Assembly (NCBI RefSeq): GCF_030685535.1
Contig: NZ_CP131601.1
Coordinates: 2,666,001 to 2,730,000, forward strand
From: Photobacterium leiognathi
Lineage (GTDB): Bacteria > Pseudomonadota > Gammaproteobacteria > Enterobacterales > Vibrionaceae
Length of the DNA stretch: 64,000 nt
Direction of reading: 5' to 3'
This document shows, piece after piece, positions 1 through 9,812 of this stretch; position 1 is the first letter of the stretch, and the number at the start of each line of letters is the position of its first letter. The position numbers and the translations under genes were made by a program. Below the pieces are notes generated by a model. It had not been told where the DNA came from and made no database searches. It saw nothing but the letters and a program-made list of their open reading frames with translations.

Positions 1-195
1 CGATTGTATGGCAAGATAGCAGTTTCGTTTTATGCCTTGAGTCAAAAAAAACGCTTCTGTTTTGGCAAAGTTAATAATAATTTTCGCCACGAGCTGTATA
101 TTAAGACTAGAGTACATTCATAACATTTATATATACGCTACTTGGTACATACGTAGCGCATTAAATATAACACCGACATGGAGAATGGTGACTAA

Positions 196-2223
196 ATGCC
201 AACAGAGCAACTAGACTATTGGTTTCCTTTGCTGACTGATAATAGCCCCTTCTTTTTTGCCATCCTTGATCGCCAACATAACTATCACGCGGTAAATAAT
301 CGCTTTTGTGAAATCAGTGGGCTTGAACGTGAAGCGCTGCTCGGTAATAACGATACTAATGTATTAGGCGATCATTACTACCAATCTCTTAAACCCTATT
401 ACGAGCGAGCATTTCGTGGTGAAAGTGTTGAAGCAGAGGTCGTACTCAATGACAGTCGCCACGAATCAAGCTTGCACTTTAGCCTTGCCCCTCTTTGCGA
501 TCTTGAAGGCAATATTCAACATATTATTCTGCACTCAATTGATACCTCTGAGCGCCAAATTCTTATTCATTCGCTGGAAGAAACTGAGCATCAACTCAAT
601 CAGTTAAATAACCTGATCACTGAGGGGATCTGCTTAATTGAAAATAATGTGGTGATCAACGCCAATGATCAGGCAGCGATTCAACTTGGCTTTCCTACAA
701 AAAAAGAATTACTAGGACGCTCACTGGATCAATTACTGCTAGATAGCAACAATCAACCTTGTACGGGTGAAAGACTAAAAAGTGACGACAGTAAGTCACC
801 CGCTTGCTACACCCCAATTAATAAAAATGAACAAACAAAACCAGTAAAGCTCAGCATATCCCCAGTGAAACAAATGGGCTCTGAAGCGCTATTGGTAAAA
901 ATTGAAACCACGCAAGAGGTCAAACGCCAGCAAGGGCACATTGAACAACTGGTACAAATGGACCCACTTACAGGCTTGCTCAATCGCCATGGTTTTACGC
1001 GCCAACTTGAGCAGTTAATGAAAGCTGAAGTGCCGGTGGTGATGTTGTATATCGACATTGATAATTTCAAGAATATCAATGATTCGTTAGGTCATCATAT
1101 TGGCGATAAAGTACTGCAAGAAATCGCCCAACGTCTGCGTCGTTTATTACCCGAAACCGCGATCATCGGTTATTTAAGCGGTGATGAATTTGCCATATTA
1201 CTGCCAAACCCAGAGCATGAACGTACAGGCGAAATTATCTCAGAGCAAATCATTGCACTAGTTAATCAACCATTTGAACTACGTCATTTTAGAAAACACT
1301 TAGCTTGTTCAATTGGTATGGTGACATCACCGGGACACGGTAGCGATGCCCGAATGATGCTACAAAATGCCGATACTGCCATGTATGAAGCCAAGCACCG
1401 TGGTCGTAACCTGTTAGTTGAATTTAATGATTCTATGAGTAAAGAAGCTCGTATGCGCTTGTGGCTTGAAATTGAGCTGCAAAAAGCGCTGCAAAATAAC
1501 GGCTTAGAAGTATGGTATCAACCCAAAGTGAATGCCCGTGATTTTGCCATTGATGGCGCAGAAGCACTCGTGCGTTGGAAACACCCTGTTGAAGGCTATA
1601 TTAGCCCAGCTCAGTTTATTCCAGTCGCGGAAAGCTCTGGCTTAATTGAACAGCTCGGTTGCGTTGTGATGCGTGAAGTCTTTACTACCGTTAGCCAATG
1701 GAAAAAACGTAAACTGCTGACAGGACGTGTTGCGATTAACTTATCACCACAGCAATTTGGTAATTCGGGCTTAATTAGTTTTGTTGATAAGCTACGTCTA
1801 TCCACCGATATTAACCCTGCTGACATTACGTTTGAGCTAACCGAGAGTGCAGTAATGAGTGACGGCGAGCATACCGTTCAGATGCTAAATTCGATCAAGC
1901 AACTGGGCTTTGCCCTTTCTATTGATGATTTTGGTACTGGTTATTCATCGCTATCGTATCTCGCTCGTTTCCCGCTTGATGAACTAAAAGTGGATCGTGC
2001 ATTTATTCAAGATATCGACACTATTCCCAAGCAGGTCACCTTGATTGAAAACATTATCAATTTAGGAAAATCACTCAAAATGAGTGTGGTGGCAGAAGGA
2101 ATTGAAACCCGCCAACAAGCGACACTACTATCGAATTTGAACTGTGACTATATCCAAGGTTTCCACTTTTATCGCCCAATGCCAAAACACGAATTAGAAG
2201 CGATTTTATTGCAGAATAAATGA
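196..2223 (+). CDS. PAS-PAS-GGDEF-EAL cyclic-di-GMP turnover protein (RocS-like)
   Basis: Predicted 675-residue cytoplasmic enzyme of c-di-GMP metabolism. Domains in order: a PAS sensor (about residues 12-120), a second weaker PAS-like region (about 130-240), a GGDEF domain (about 252-410) and an EAL phosphodiesterase domain (about 425-672). The GGDEF signature reads SGDEF near residue 327, the usual Arg just before it is replaced (GYLSGDEF), and no RxxD inhibitory site is visible five residues upstream. The EAL side looks intact: GAEALVRW near residue 455, LTESAVMSD, IDDFGTGYSSLSYL, LKVDRAF and VVAEGIET. I infer net phosphodiesterase activity, possibly with a GTP-sensing GGDEF domain. The neighbouring ubiUV genes match the setting of V. 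cholerae VC0653 (rocS), so orthology is likely but unproven. A GGTGA Shine-Dalgarno precedes the ATG, and a terminator follows. Confidence 0.93.
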   Translation: MPTEQLDYWFPLLTDNSPFFFAILDRQHNYHAVNNRFCEISGLEREALLGNNDTNVLGDHYYQSLKPYYERAFRGESVEAEVVLNDSRHESSLHFSLAPLCDLEGNIQHIILHSIDTSERQILIHSLEETEHQLNQLNNLITEGICLIENNVVINANDQAAIQLGFPTKKELLGRSLDQLLLDSNNQPCTGERLKSDDSKSPACYTPINKNEQTKPVKLSISPVKQMGSEALLVKIETTQEVKRQQGHIEQLVQMDPLTGLLNRHGFTRQLEQLMKAEVPVVMLYIDIDNFKNINDSLGHHIGDKVLQEIAQRLRRLLPETAIIGYLSGDEFAILLPNPEHERTGEIISEQIIALVNQPFELRHFRKHLACSIGMVTSPGHGSDARMMLQNADTAMYEAKHRGRNLLVEFNDSMSKEARMRLWLEIELQKALQNNGLEVWYQPKVNARDFAIDGAEALVRWKHPVEGYISPAQFIPVAESSGLIEQLGCVVMREVFTTVSQWKKRKLLTGRVAINLSPQQFGNSGLISFVDKLRLSTDINPADITFELTESAVMSDGEHTVQMLNSIKQLGFALSIDDFGTGYSSLSYLARFPLDELKVDRAFIQDIDTIPKQVTLIENIINLGKSLKMSVVAEGIETRQQATLLSNLNCDYIQGFHFYRPMPKHELEAILLQNK

Positions 2224-2238
2224 GTCAAATTCATCTCA

Positions 2239-2264
2239 AAAAAGGAGCTTAACGGCTCCTTTTT
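2239..2264 (+). terminator. Rho-independent terminator after the GGDEF-EAL gene
   Basis: An A-rich run leads into GGAGC, a six-base loop and GCTCC, followed by a run of T. It ends the GGDEF-EAL transcript before ubiU. Confidence 0.85.
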
Positions 2265-2370
2265 TCTTAATAAAAACAACGAAAACCTGCCTAAAATCAA
2301 AGCACCATTCATTAAACACTTTTAGGATCATCGGTCATCATTTTATTCAAAGACTGGATGATAAAAAATA

Positions 2371-3378
2371 ATGGAGCTTCTCTGCCCCGCTGGTAACCTT
2401 CCAGCCTTAAAAACCGCAATTGATAATGGTGCTGATGCCGTTTATATCGGTTTCAAGGACGATACCAATGCCCGCCATTTTGCTGGTTTAAACTTCACTG
2501 GCCGCAAGCTAGAAAAAGCGGTTGAGTACGTTAAAGATCATAACCGTAAACTTCACGTCGCACTTAACACCTTTGCCCATCCAGATGGTTTTAACCGTTG
2601 GACAAAAGCGGTTGATAACGCTGCCGCTATGGGTGTAGATGCGTTGATCGTGGCAGATATTGCTGTATTAGAATACGCAGCAACCCATTACCCAGATTTA
2701 GAGCTGCACCTGTCTGTGCAAGCCTCTGCTACCAATACGGCCGCGATTGATTTCTACAAACAGAACTTTAATGTAAAGCGTGTTGTACTACCTCGCGTAT
2801 TGTCGATCCACCAAGTAAAACAACTTGCCCGTAATACTGATATGGAGCTTGAAGTATTTGCTTTCGGCAGCCTATGTATTATGTCTGAAGGTCGTTGTTA
2901 CCTATCGTCTTACATGACCGGCGAATCACCAAACACAGTGGGTGCTTGCTCACCAGCTAAATTTGTTCGTTGGCAAGAAACCCCGCAAGGGCTTGAATCT
3001 CGCTTAAATGAAGTGCTGATCGACCGTTACGGTCACGGTGAAAACGCAGGCTACCCGACGTTGTGTAAGGGTCGTTTTGATATCAACATTGATGGCGAAA
3101 ACAAACGCTACCATGCCCTTGAAGAGCCAACGAGTTTAAACACGCTTGAGATCTTACCCGAGCTATTTAAAGCCAACATTGCTTCAGTGAAAATTGAAGG
3201 TCGTCAACGTAGCCCTGCTTATGTTGAGCAAGTGACTCGTACTTGGCGCGCAGCTATTGATCACTACCTTGCCAACCCTGAAGGCTACCAAGTTAATCCT
3301 GCTTGGAATGCTTGTTTAGGTAACGTTTCAGAAGGTAAACAAACCACACTCGGTGCTTATCACCGTAAATGGCAATAA
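2371..3378 (+). CDS. ubiU: UbiU, U32-family Fe-S protein of O2-independent ubiquinone synthesis
   Basis: UbiU and UbiV form a heterodimer that supports ring hydroxylation in anaerobic ubiquinone biosynthesis. The protein (335 residues, E. coli about 331) opens with the U32 sequence [14 protein letters not shown]. It carries four cysteines at residues 169, 176, 193 and 232, the positions reported to bind [4Fe-4S] in the E. coli protein. Next to them is the U32 signature around [15 protein letters not shown]. ubiV starts 11 nt downstream, so the two genes form an operon. The ATG has only a weak ribosome-binding site. The third partner, ubiT, is not in the window; it may lie left of position 1. 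Older annotations call this family a collagenase-like protease. Confidence 0.95.
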   Translation: MELLCPAGNLPALKTAIDNGADAVYIGFKDDTNARHFAGLNFTGRKLEKAVEYVKDHNRKLHVALNTFAHPDGFNRWTKAVDNAAAMGVDALIVADIAVLEYAATHYPDLELHLSVQASATNTAAIDFYKQNFNVKRVVLPRVLSIHQVKQLARNTDMELEVFAFGSLCIMSEGRCYLSSYMTGESPNTVGACSPAKFVRWQETPQGLESRLNEVLIDRYGHGENAGYPTLCKGRFDINIDGENKRYHALEEPTSLNTLEILPELFKANIASVKIEGRQRSPAYVEQVTRTWRAAIDHYLANPEGYQVNPAWNACLGNVSEGKQTTLGAYHRKWQ

Positions 3379-3389
3379 GGAGCCAAACA

Positions 3390-4268
3390 ATGAAATACTC
3401 TCTTGGCCCATTGCTTTACTTCTGGCCGAAAAATGATGTTGAAGCGTTTTACCAACAAGCGAAAAACAGCAATGTTGATATCATTTACTTAGGCGAAAGC
3501 GTGTGTTCAAAGCGTCGTGAGCTAAAGCCTGCACAATGGTTAGAGATCGCAAAAGATATCGCGACGAGCGGCAAACAAGTAGTACTATCGACCATGGCAT
3601 TACTTGAAGCGCCGAGCGAAGTGAACATCATGAAGAAGTATGTCGATAATGGCGACTTCATCATTGAAGCGAACGATGTATCTGCAATTCAATTGGCTTC
3701 CCAAGCGAAGATCCCATTTGTCGTTGGCCCTGCTGTGAACTGCTACAACGCCCAAACGTTAAACCTGTTTTTAAAACAAGGTATGACCCGTTGGTGTATG
3801 CCCGTTGAGCTTTCTCGTGAATGGCTTAGCAACACACTAACAGAATGTGAAAAACTGGGTATTCGCAGTAAGTTTGAAACAGAAGTGTTCAGCTACGGCT
3901 ACCTACCGTTAGCGTACTCTGCGCGTTGTTTTACTGCTCGTGCTGAGAACCGTGCTAAAGATGATTGTGAAACCTGCTGTATTAAATACCCACAAGGGAT
4001 CACCGTCAACAGCCAAGAAAATCAAAAGGTCTTTACACTAAATGGTATTCAAACCCAATCTGGTTACTGCTACAACTTGATCAACGATCTAAAAGGCATG
4101 GCTGATTTAGTTGATGTGGTTCGTTTAAGTCCACTGGGCCTTGATACGCTAAGTTTAGTCGATGATTTTCGCTCAAATGAGCAAAGTGAAGTTCGCCATC
4201 AGTTAGAAGACAGCCACCAATGTAATGGTTACTGGCACAGCCTTGCTGGACTTAACATTAGCGAATAA
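3390..4268 (+). CDS. ubiV: UbiV, U32-family Fe-S partner of UbiU
   Basis: Partner of UbiU in the O2-independent hydroxylase complex. I chose the ATG at 3390 rather than an in-frame ATG at 3369 because it follows an AAGGAG ribosome-binding site, begins [14 protein letters not shown] like the E. coli protein, and gives 292 residues, the E. coli length. The Fe-S cysteines are visible: C39 (GESVCSKR) and a later cluster in [12 protein letters not shown]...[11 protein letters not shown]. The gene is co-transcribed with ubiU and ends at a shared terminator facing nlpI. Confidence 0.94.
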   Translation: MKYSLGPLLYFWPKNDVEAFYQQAKNSNVDIIYLGESVCSKRRELKPAQWLEIAKDIATSGKQVVLSTMALLEAPSEVNIMKKYVDNGDFIIEANDVSAIQLASQAKIPFVVGPAVNCYNAQTLNLFLKQGMTRWCMPVELSREWLSNTLTECEKLGIRSKFETEVFSYGYLPLAYSARCFTARAENRAKDDCETCCIKYPQGITVNSQENQKVFTLNGIQTQSGYCYNLINDLKGMADLVDVVRLSPLGLDTLSLVDDFRSNEQSEVRHQLEDSHQCNGYWHSLAGLNISE

Positions 4269-4299
4269 GCAACGCAAACACTCGCTCAAAAGAGCAAAT

Positions 4300-4333
4300 A
4301 AAAAAGCCGCATTCATCTGCGGCTTTCTTTTTT
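4300..4333. terminator. Bidirectional terminator between ubiV and nlpI
   Basis: GCCGCA, six-base loop, TGCGGC, flanked by A and T runs, so it can work for both convergent genes. It overlaps the stop codon of nlpI. Confidence 0.85.
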
Positions 4334-5245
4334 ATCCCCCGGTACGACCGGAACGGTTTCGCTATTCGGAGCATCTTGCTCTTGGTAAGCTGAATAGAGT
4401 CGACTCAATTCAAGTAACGATAAGCGATGTTCAATAAACTCATACACATTCCCCGCTAACGCCAATTTATAGAGCATCACTGCGGTAGAGTAATCTTGCT
4501 TATTCTGGTGCAGCTTGCCTAAATAGAAATACGCTTCTGTTAAGTGCTCAGCTAGCACATCATTATTTTCACTTTGCTCTGCAATATCACTCAACAATTG
4601 ACGTTCAGTCATTTGCCCTAAGAACAAACGAACTAACTGCCAGCCCCACGCTTTTTTATCACTGGCATCATAACGCTGCATCAATAATACTAAGGCTTGT
4701 TCTGGCTGTAATTCCACGTCATTGAGGTATAACCAAATCACACGATAAGGATCATTCAGATCTTGTTTATAGTGTGGCAATAAATCCTTGTTAGCTAACT
4801 CATAACGTTCACCATAATACAGTGCAATACCACGATTACGCTCTGCGTACATATGGTTAGGAGCAAGCTCTAAGGTGGAATCAAACGCTTCATAAGCAGC
4901 ATCAAAATGTGCCATCTGGGTAAAGTACACACCTAGCACATTATATAAATCCGGTTGGTTTGGCTCTAACGTCAATGATTTATTAAAATCTAAGCGTGCC
5001 AAATCACGTAAGCCTAAACTGTCATAAACTAAGCCACGCTCATAGAACACTTGCGCTAATGTTGCTTGGGAAAGATCATCACGCTGCAAAATTTGCTCAA
5101 TACGCGCTAATTGGATCTGCTGCTGCAGTGTCGGCTGAAATGGGATCGCCATCGGAGGATGGGTCCACTTAGTCGGTGCCGTCGCACAACCTGATAGCAA
5201 CATGACTACAGTGATAACGGCAAATTTTAAGCGAGTTGCTATCAA
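4313..5245 (-). CDS. nlpI: NlpI, TPR-repeat outer-membrane lipoprotein
   Basis: Lipoprotein adaptor of the cell envelope. In E. coli it presents substrates such as the endopeptidase MepS to the protease Prc and scaffolds peptidoglycan hydrolases. The N-terminus is a lipoprotein signal ending in the lipobox LLSGC, with the lipidated cysteine at residue 20. TPR-like helical pairs follow (YERGLVYDSLGLRDLARLDF; LELAPNHMYAERNRGIALYY). At 310 residues it is slightly longer than E. coli NlpI (294), with a charged tail. It lies just downstream of pnp, as in E. coli, but a terminator separates them. Confidence 0.93.
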   Translation of the reverse strand: MIATRLKFAVITVVMLLSGCATAPTKWTHPPMAIPFQPTLQQQIQLARIEQILQRDDLSQATLAQVFYERGLVYDSLGLRDLARLDFNKSLTLEPNQPDLYNVLGVYFTQMAHFDAAYEAFDSTLELAPNHMYAERNRGIALYYGERYELANKDLLPHYKQDLNDPYRVIWLYLNDVELQPEQALVLLMQRYDASDKKAWGWQLVRLFLGQMTERQLLSDIAEQSENNDVLAEHLTEAYFYLGKLHQNKQDYSTAVMLYKLALAGNVYEFIEHRLSLLELSRLYSAYQEQDAPNSETVPVVPGDKKESRR

Positions 5246-5334
5246 GGCACTTCTCCCTAAGGCTTATAAAATGACTCAGTCCTATTTTCGTCATTCAACT
5301 TCATAGAACCCACACATGATATCTTACAGATAAC

Positions 5335-5360
5335 AAAAAAGGGGCTAAGAAGCCCCTTTA
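5335..5360 (-). terminator. Rho-independent terminator of pnp
   Basis: On the minus strand AGGGGCT, a short loop and AGCCCCT are followed by six T. It lies 23 nt past the pnp stop and separates pnp from nlpI. Confidence 0.85.
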
Positions 5361-5382
5361 TATCATGCTTTTAGCAAAAAAC

Positions 5383-7509
5383 TTAACCTTGAGGTTGTTC
5401 GTTTTGTGCTGGCGCTTCCGCTGCAGGAGTTTCTACAGCTTCTTTCATGCTTAGACGGATACGGCCTTGACGGTCGATTTCTAGCACTTTAACTTTAACT
5501 TCTTGACCCATTTGTAGGTAATCAGACACTTTCTCTACACGATCTTGTGAGATTTGAGAAATGTGTACTAGACCTTCTTTCGTGCCAATTACTGATACGA
5601 ATGCACCGAAATCTACGATACGCATTACTTTACCAGTGTAGATACGGCCTACTTCAACGTCAGCAGTGATTTCTTCGATACGACGGATAGCTTCTTTCGC
5701 AGCAGTACCTTCAGTCGCAGCGATCTTCACTGTACCATCATCTTCGATCTCAATTGTAGTACCAGTTTCTTCAGTAAGTGCACGGATCACAGCACCACCT
5801 TTACCGATTACATCTTTGATCTTCTCTGGGTTGATCTTCATAGTATGAATACGAGGAGCAAACTCAGAAATATCTTCACGAGGAGTGTTGATTGCGTTAT
5901 CCATTACGCTAAGGATGTGCTTACGCGCACCTTTTGCTTGGTTAAGTGCAATCTGCATGATTTCTTTAGTGATACCTTCGATCTTGATGTCCATTTGAAG
6001 TGCTGTGATACCGTCTTCAGTACCCGCAACTTTAAAGTCCATATCACCTAGGTGGTCTTCGTCACCAAGGATGTCAGAAAGAACAACGAAATCATCGCCT
6101 TCTTTAACAAGACCCATTGCGATACCCGCAACAGATGCTTTGATTGGCACACCAGCGTCCATAAGCGCTAGAGATGTACCACATACAGAAGCCATTGAAG
6201 ATGAACCGTTAGATTCAGTGATTTCTGATACTACACGTACTGTGTATGGGAATTCATCAATTGATGGCATTACCGCAGCAATACCACGCTTAGCAAGCTT
6301 ACCGTGACCAATTTCACGACGCTTAGGTGAACCTACAAAACCAGTCTCACCTACACAGTATGGAGGGAAGTTGTAGTGTAGTAGGAAGTAATCTTTCTTC
6401 TCACCCGTTAGCTCATCAATGATTTGCGCGTCACGTTGAGTACCAAGCGTTGCAGTAACAAGAGCCTGAGTCTCACCACGAGTAAATAGAGATGAACCGT
6501 GAGTACGTGGAAGTACACCAGTACGTACGTCTAGCGCACGAACCATGTCTTTTTCACGACCATCGATACGTGGGTTACCAGCGATGATGCTGCGACGTAC
6601 TACTGTCTTCTCTAGATCGTGGAAGATAGTGTGAATTTCTTTCGTGTTTGCTTCAACATCTTCAGCAAGTAGCACTTCGTTAACTTCATCAGCGATCTCG
6701 TGGATGCGATCGTAACGCGCCATCTTTTCTGTGATTTGGTAAGCTTCTACAAGCTTAGCTTCAGCAAGTTCTGCGATCTTATTCTTAAGTGCAGTGTTCT
6801 CAGCTGGTGCAACCCAATCCCAAGCAGGAGTAGCAACTTCAGCTGCAAACTCGTTGATTGCTTTGATCACAGTTTGTTGTTGGTCGTGACCAAATACAAC
6901 AGCTTGTAGCATTTGCTCTTCTGTTAGACGGTCAGCTTCTGACTCAACCATAAGAACAGCAGCTTCAGTACCAGCAACAACAAGGTCTAGACGGCTTTCT
7001 TCTAGCTCAACGTTGCTTGGGTTTAGTACGAATTGATCGTTGATGTAACCAACACGTGCAGCACCGATAGGACCATTGAATGGGATACCAGAAATTGCAA
7101 GCGCTGCAGACGTACCGATCATAGTTACGATGTCAGGGCTTACTGCTGGGTTTACAGAAACAACAGTTGCAATAACTTGAACTTCGTTTTTGAAATCGTC
7201 AGGGAATAGCGGACGGATTGGACGGTCAATTAGACGTGCAGTCAGTGTCTCACCTTCAGAAGGACGACCTTCACGCTTGAAGAAACCACCAGGGATTTTA
7301 CCAGCAGCGTAAGTACGCTCTTGGTAGTTTACTGTTAGTGGGAAGAAGTCTTGACCTTCTACTGCTGTTTTTTTACCAACAACAGAAACGAACACAGATG
7401 TGTCGTCCATGCTAACCATAACTGCAGCCGTCGCTTGACGTGCCATAACACCAGTCTCAAGAGTAACCGTGTGGTTACCGTACTGGAAAGTCTTTACGAT
7501 AGGATTCAC
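5383..7509 (-). CDS. pnp: Polynucleotide phosphorylase (PNPase)
   Basis: 3'-to-5' phosphorolytic exoribonuclease and core of the RNA degradosome. The 708 residues carry two RNase PH domains (about 5-230 and 310-545), the linking helical domain, a KH domain ([20 protein letters not shown], about 560) and a C-terminal S1 domain ([20 protein letters not shown]). The start codon is GTG at 7507-7509, preceded by AAGGAAATTCAC, and the protein begins [11 protein letters not shown] as in relatives. The gene lies downstream of rpsO with its own promoter. A long hairpin in its leader probably serves RNase III-dependent autoregulation, as in E. coli. Confidence 0.97.
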   Translation of the reverse strand: MNPIVKTFQYGNHTVTLETGVMARQATAAVMVSMDDTSVFVSVVGKKTAVEGQDFFPLTVNYQERTYAAGKIPGGFFKREGRPSEGETLTARLIDRPIRPLFPDDFKNEVQVIATVVSVNPAVSPDIVTMIGTSAALAISGIPFNGPIGAARVGYINDQFVLNPSNVELEESRLDLVVAGTEAAVLMVESEADRLTEEQMLQAVVFGHDQQQTVIKAINEFAAEVATPAWDWVAPAENTALKNKIAELAEAKLVEAYQITEKMARYDRIHEIADEVNEVLLAEDVEANTKEIHTIFHDLEKTVVRRSIIAGNPRIDGREKDMVRALDVRTGVLPRTHGSSLFTRGETQALVTATLGTQRDAQIIDELTGEKKDYFLLHYNFPPYCVGETGFVGSPKRREIGHGKLAKRGIAAVMPSIDEFPYTVRVVSEITESNGSSSMASVCGTSLALMDAGVPIKASVAGIAMGLVKEGDDFVVLSDILGDEDHLGDMDFKVAGTEDGITALQMDIKIEGITKEIMQIALNQAKGARKHILSVMDNAINTPREDISEFAPRIHTMKINPEKIKDVIGKGGAVIRALTEETGTTIEIEDDGTVKIAATEGTAAKEAIRRIEEITADVEVGRIYTGKVMRIVDFGAFVSVIGTKEGLVHISQISQDRVEKVSDYLQMGQEVKVKVLEIDRQGRIRLSMKEAVETPAAEAPAQNEQPQG

Positions 7510-7550
7510 GTGAATTTCCTTAATTTATTCCGCTTTCTATTTGCTCGCTA

Positions 7551-7579
7551 ATTATAACGGAGACAAACAACAGCGTCAT
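7551..7579 (-). promoter_or_regulatory. Predicted sigma70 promoter close to pnp
   Basis: Minus strand: ATGACG, a 17-base spacer, then a perfect TATAAT (7551-7556). A start near 7544 would give a leader of about 35 nt without the upstream hairpin. A second TATAAT lies at 7735-7740 with a poor -35, and would give the long leader. Confidence 0.5.
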
Positions 7580-7613
7580 GTGATGATACCCACTTTCATG
7601 ACATTTCACGTAT

Positions 7614-7661
7614 CGCGACTAAGGAAATAATTCATAACGATGAAGCATTTCATTAGCCGCG
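7614..7661 (-). promoter_or_regulatory. Long leader hairpin before pnp, candidate RNase III site
   Basis: CGCGACTAA (7614-7622) pairs with TTAGCCGCG (7653-7661) with one wobble. Inside, GAAAT pairs with ATTTC and TTCAT with ATGAA around a four-base loop. This gives an interrupted stem of about 19 bp. In E. coli a leader duplex like this is cut by RNase III and lets PNPase repress its own synthesis. The match here is structural only. The rest of the 392-nt rpsO-pnp gap holds promoters and no convincing ORF. Confidence 0.6.
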
Positions 7662-7860
7662 ACCTAAAGGTCGACGAAAACGACTCGTGATGTACAAAAA
7701 TGAGATAACTAACAAACAGTTTGTATCTTTATCTATTATATTCCAGCTTTAGCCTGCATATAACAAACATCAGATTAATTTCGGTACAGATAGTAGCCGA
7801 AATTGAGGAAAAGAACAGGGGAAAAAATATAAACTGCGGGGCGTCTTATCTTTTTAAAAC

Positions 7861-7895
7861 AAAAAGAAAGGAGCCATAAGGCTCCTTTCTAAAAA
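7861..7895 (-). terminator. Terminator of rpsO
   Basis: Perfect 11-bp stem (7865-7875 with 7880-7890) around a four-base loop, with T-rich sequence after it on the minus strand. It lies just past the rpsO stop and limits read-through into pnp. Confidence 0.85.
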
Positions 7896-7901
7896 GCAAT
7901 C

Positions 7902-8171
7902 TTAGCGACGTAGGCCTAGACGCTTGATTAGGTCTTGGTAACGATCTAGGTTCTTACCTTTTAGGTAATCTAGAAGCTTACGACGACGAGAAACCATACG
8001 TAGAAGACCGCGACGGCTGTGGTGGTCGTGCTTGTGGTTAGCAAAGTGACCTTGAAGGTGGTTGATTTGTGCTGTTAGTAGCGCAACCTGAACTTCAGGA
8101 GAACCAGTGTCGTTTTGACCTTGTGCGTATTCTGCAACGATTGCTGCTTTAGTTTCTGCATTCAGAGACAT
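7902..8171 (-). CDS. rpsO: 30S ribosomal protein S15
   Basis: Primary 16S rRNA-binding protein of the 30S platform. At 89 residues it has the exact family length, with the signatures [20 protein letters not shown] and [22 protein letters not shown]. It sits between truB and pnp as in E. coli, with its own promoter, a leader of about 67 nt and a strong terminator. In E. coli, S15 represses its own translation through a leader pseudoknot. I cannot confirm the equivalent fold here by eye. Confidence 0.98.
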   Translation of the reverse strand: MSLNAETKAAIVAEYAQGQNDTGSPEVQVALLTAQINHLQGHFANHKHDHHSRRGLLRMVSRRRKLLDYLKGKNLDRYQDLIKRLGLRR

Positions 8172-8244
8172 AACTCATTCCTAATACAAAGATGTTTTAA
8201 TTTGTGTCAGCCAATCTCTGATTCAGCCGACACCCGAGCCGCGG

Positions 8245-8273
8245 ATTATACTGGTCGATATAGATAACTACAA
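8245..8273 (-). promoter_or_regulatory. Predicted sigma70 promoter of rpsO
   Basis: Minus strand: TTGTAG, an exact 17-base spacer, then a perfect TATAAT at 8245-8250. The start would fall near 8238. Confidence 0.6.
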
Positions 8274-8316
8274 GCGAATAATTAGTAACCACGGCGATAA
8301 TTAAGCGATTAACCGA

Positions 8317-8356
8317 GCGATAAATCATATTGATGTCACCATCGATGATTTATCGC
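8317..8356 (-). other. Long hairpin 12 nt after truB, not a classical terminator
   Basis: GCGATAAATCAT (8317-8328) pairs perfectly with ATGATTTATCGC (8345-8356). Inside, GATG and CATC add four pairs around a TCAC tetraloop. No T run follows on the minus strand, so it is more likely an mRNA processing or protective structure than an intrinsic terminator. Confidence 0.6.
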
Positions 8357-8368
8357 TTCAAATTGCGC

Positions 8369-9319
8369 TTAATCTTGTTGATGCTCGTTCGCCATCACAC
8401 GTTTTGGTGCCAACATGCCTTTTGCATCAATCACACCAACGCCGATGAACTCACGCTCTTGACCCACAGTAATACGCACTAGCATACCTTCGGCAGGCAC
8501 TCGACCCGCTTGAACAGGATTACCATTAAGCACATGTACAGCAATAGCTGGCAAGATATTTACTTCAGGTAAGTCTTGTACCGCAGTATCTGTTGGTAGC
8601 AATAATGGATCTAATACCGTTCCCGGCTCAACATCATTGGCTTTAGCGTCATCAAGCATTGCTTGAAGTTGCTCAATTGTCACCATGCGTTCGTAAGGGA
8701 AATTCGATACTCCAGTACGACGTAGCATGATCACGTGAGCACCACAGCCCAGCATTTCACCAAGATCATCAACGATAGTGCGAATGTAAGTACCTTTTGA
8801 AACATGAAGCTCCATTTCCACTTCATTGTTTTCAAAACGCAGTAAATCAACAGAGTAAACGGTGATTTTGCGAGACTCACGAGGAACTTCAACACCTTCA
8901 CGAGCATATTCGTAAAGCTTACGACCTTTGTACTTCAGTGCTGAGTACATCGATGGAATTTGATCTGTTGTACCACGGAATTTCGCAATACAACGCTCAA
9001 GTTGACCTCGATCCACTTTCACTTCGCGTGTTTCAACCACTTCACCATCAGAGTCAGAGGTATCTGTACGCTCACCGAGTTTTGCAATCACACGGTAGCG
9101 TTTATCTGAATCCAATAAGAACTGTGAGAACTTAGTCGCTTCACCAAAACAAATCGGCAGCATACCCGTCGCCAAAGGATCGAGCGCACAGGTATGGCCC
9201 GCCTTTTGAGCAAAGAAGATACGCTTTACTTTTTGCAGCGTATCGTTTGAGCTAATGCCTGTCGGTTTATCGACTAAAATCACACCGTTGATCGGACGAC
9301 CTTTACGACGACGTGCCAT
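8369..9319 (-). CDS. truB: tRNA pseudouridine-55 synthase
   Basis: Converts uridine 55 in the T-loop of tRNAs to pseudouridine and acts as a tRNA chaperone. The catalytic motif is present near residue 45 ([20 protein letters not shown], Asp the nucleophile), as are [17 protein letters not shown] and [15 protein letters not shown]. Its 316 residues are the normal bacterial length. rbfA ends 2 nt before its start, so translation is probably coupled. Confidence 0.97.
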   Translation of the reverse strand: MARRRKGRPINGVILVDKPTGISSNDTLQKVKRIFFAQKAGHTCALDPLATGMLPICFGEATKFSQFLLDSDKRYRVIAKLGERTDTSDSDGEVVETREVKVDRGQLERCIAKFRGTTDQIPSMYSALKYKGRKLYEYAREGVEVPRESRKITVYSVDLLRFENNEVEMELHVSKGTYIRTIVDDLGEMLGCGAHVIMLRRTGVSNFPYERMVTIEQLQAMLDDAKANDVEPGTVLDPLLLPTDTAVQDLPEVNILPAIAVHVLNGNPVQAGRVPAEGMLVRITVGQEREFIGVGVIDAKGMLAPKRVMANEHQQD

Positions 9320-9321
9320 GC

Positions 9322-9720
9322 TTATTCCTCGTCTTTCGCTTCGTCTTCGTCACCACGACGCTCTTCGTCAAAACGTACTGCATTGGTCACAAGATTTGAA
9401 ATACGCATACCTTCAGTTAGAGACTGATCGAAAATAAAGTTCAGCTCTGGTGTTACACGTAGACGAATTTGCTTACCTAATAGTGAGCGAATGTATGGTG
9501 CTTTTTCACGAAGAATAGCTAGGCTTTCTTCTTCCGTTTGATCACCAATCGTTAGGAACGTGATATATACCTTTGCGTAACCCATATCACGAGATACGTC
9601 TACGCTAGAGATAGTCGTCATTGCTAGACGAGGCTCTTTTAATTCGCGTTGTAGGATCAACGCTAATTCTTTTTGTAGCTGCTGAGCTACACGCTGTGTA
9701 CGGCTAAATTCTTTTGCCAT
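9322..9720 (-). CDS. rbfA: Ribosome-binding factor A
   Basis: Small KH-fold factor for late 30S subunit maturation and cold adaptation. The protein starts [20 protein letters not shown] and has the family core [14 protein letters not shown] and [15 protein letters not shown]. It has 132 residues and an acidic tail rich in Glu and Asp. It lies between infB and truB. A stable hairpin in the infB-rbfA gap could adjust how much of the operon is read. Confidence 0.97.
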   Translation of the reverse strand: MAKEFSRTQRVAQQLQKELALILQRELKEPRLAMTTISSVDVSRDMGYAKVYITFLTIGDQTEEESLAILREKAPYIRSLLGKQIRLRVTPELNFIFDQSLTEGMRISNLVTNAVRFDEERRGDEDEAKDEE

Positions 9721-9756
9721 TTTTTTGCTCTCTCTAAGAATTAGGCTCTTGAAAGA

Positions 9757-9778
9757 ATGGGGAGCCGAAGCTCCCCAT
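9757..9778 (-). terminator. UUCG-capped hairpin between infB and rbfA (attenuator or processing site)
   Basis: Minus strand: ATGGGGAGC, TTCG, GCTCCCCAT, a perfect 9-bp stem closed by the very stable C(UUCG)G tetraloop. Only a weak T-rich tail (TTCTTTC) follows, so termination should be partial. Confidence 0.6.
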
Positions 9779-9812
9779 AATCATTTTGCTTAATAGTTAG
9801 CGACTTTGATGA

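Noticed and set aside
4225..4437. 70-residue plus-strand ORF across the ubiV-nlpI junction
   Set aside because: It runs through the bidirectional terminator and overlaps both genes in other frames.
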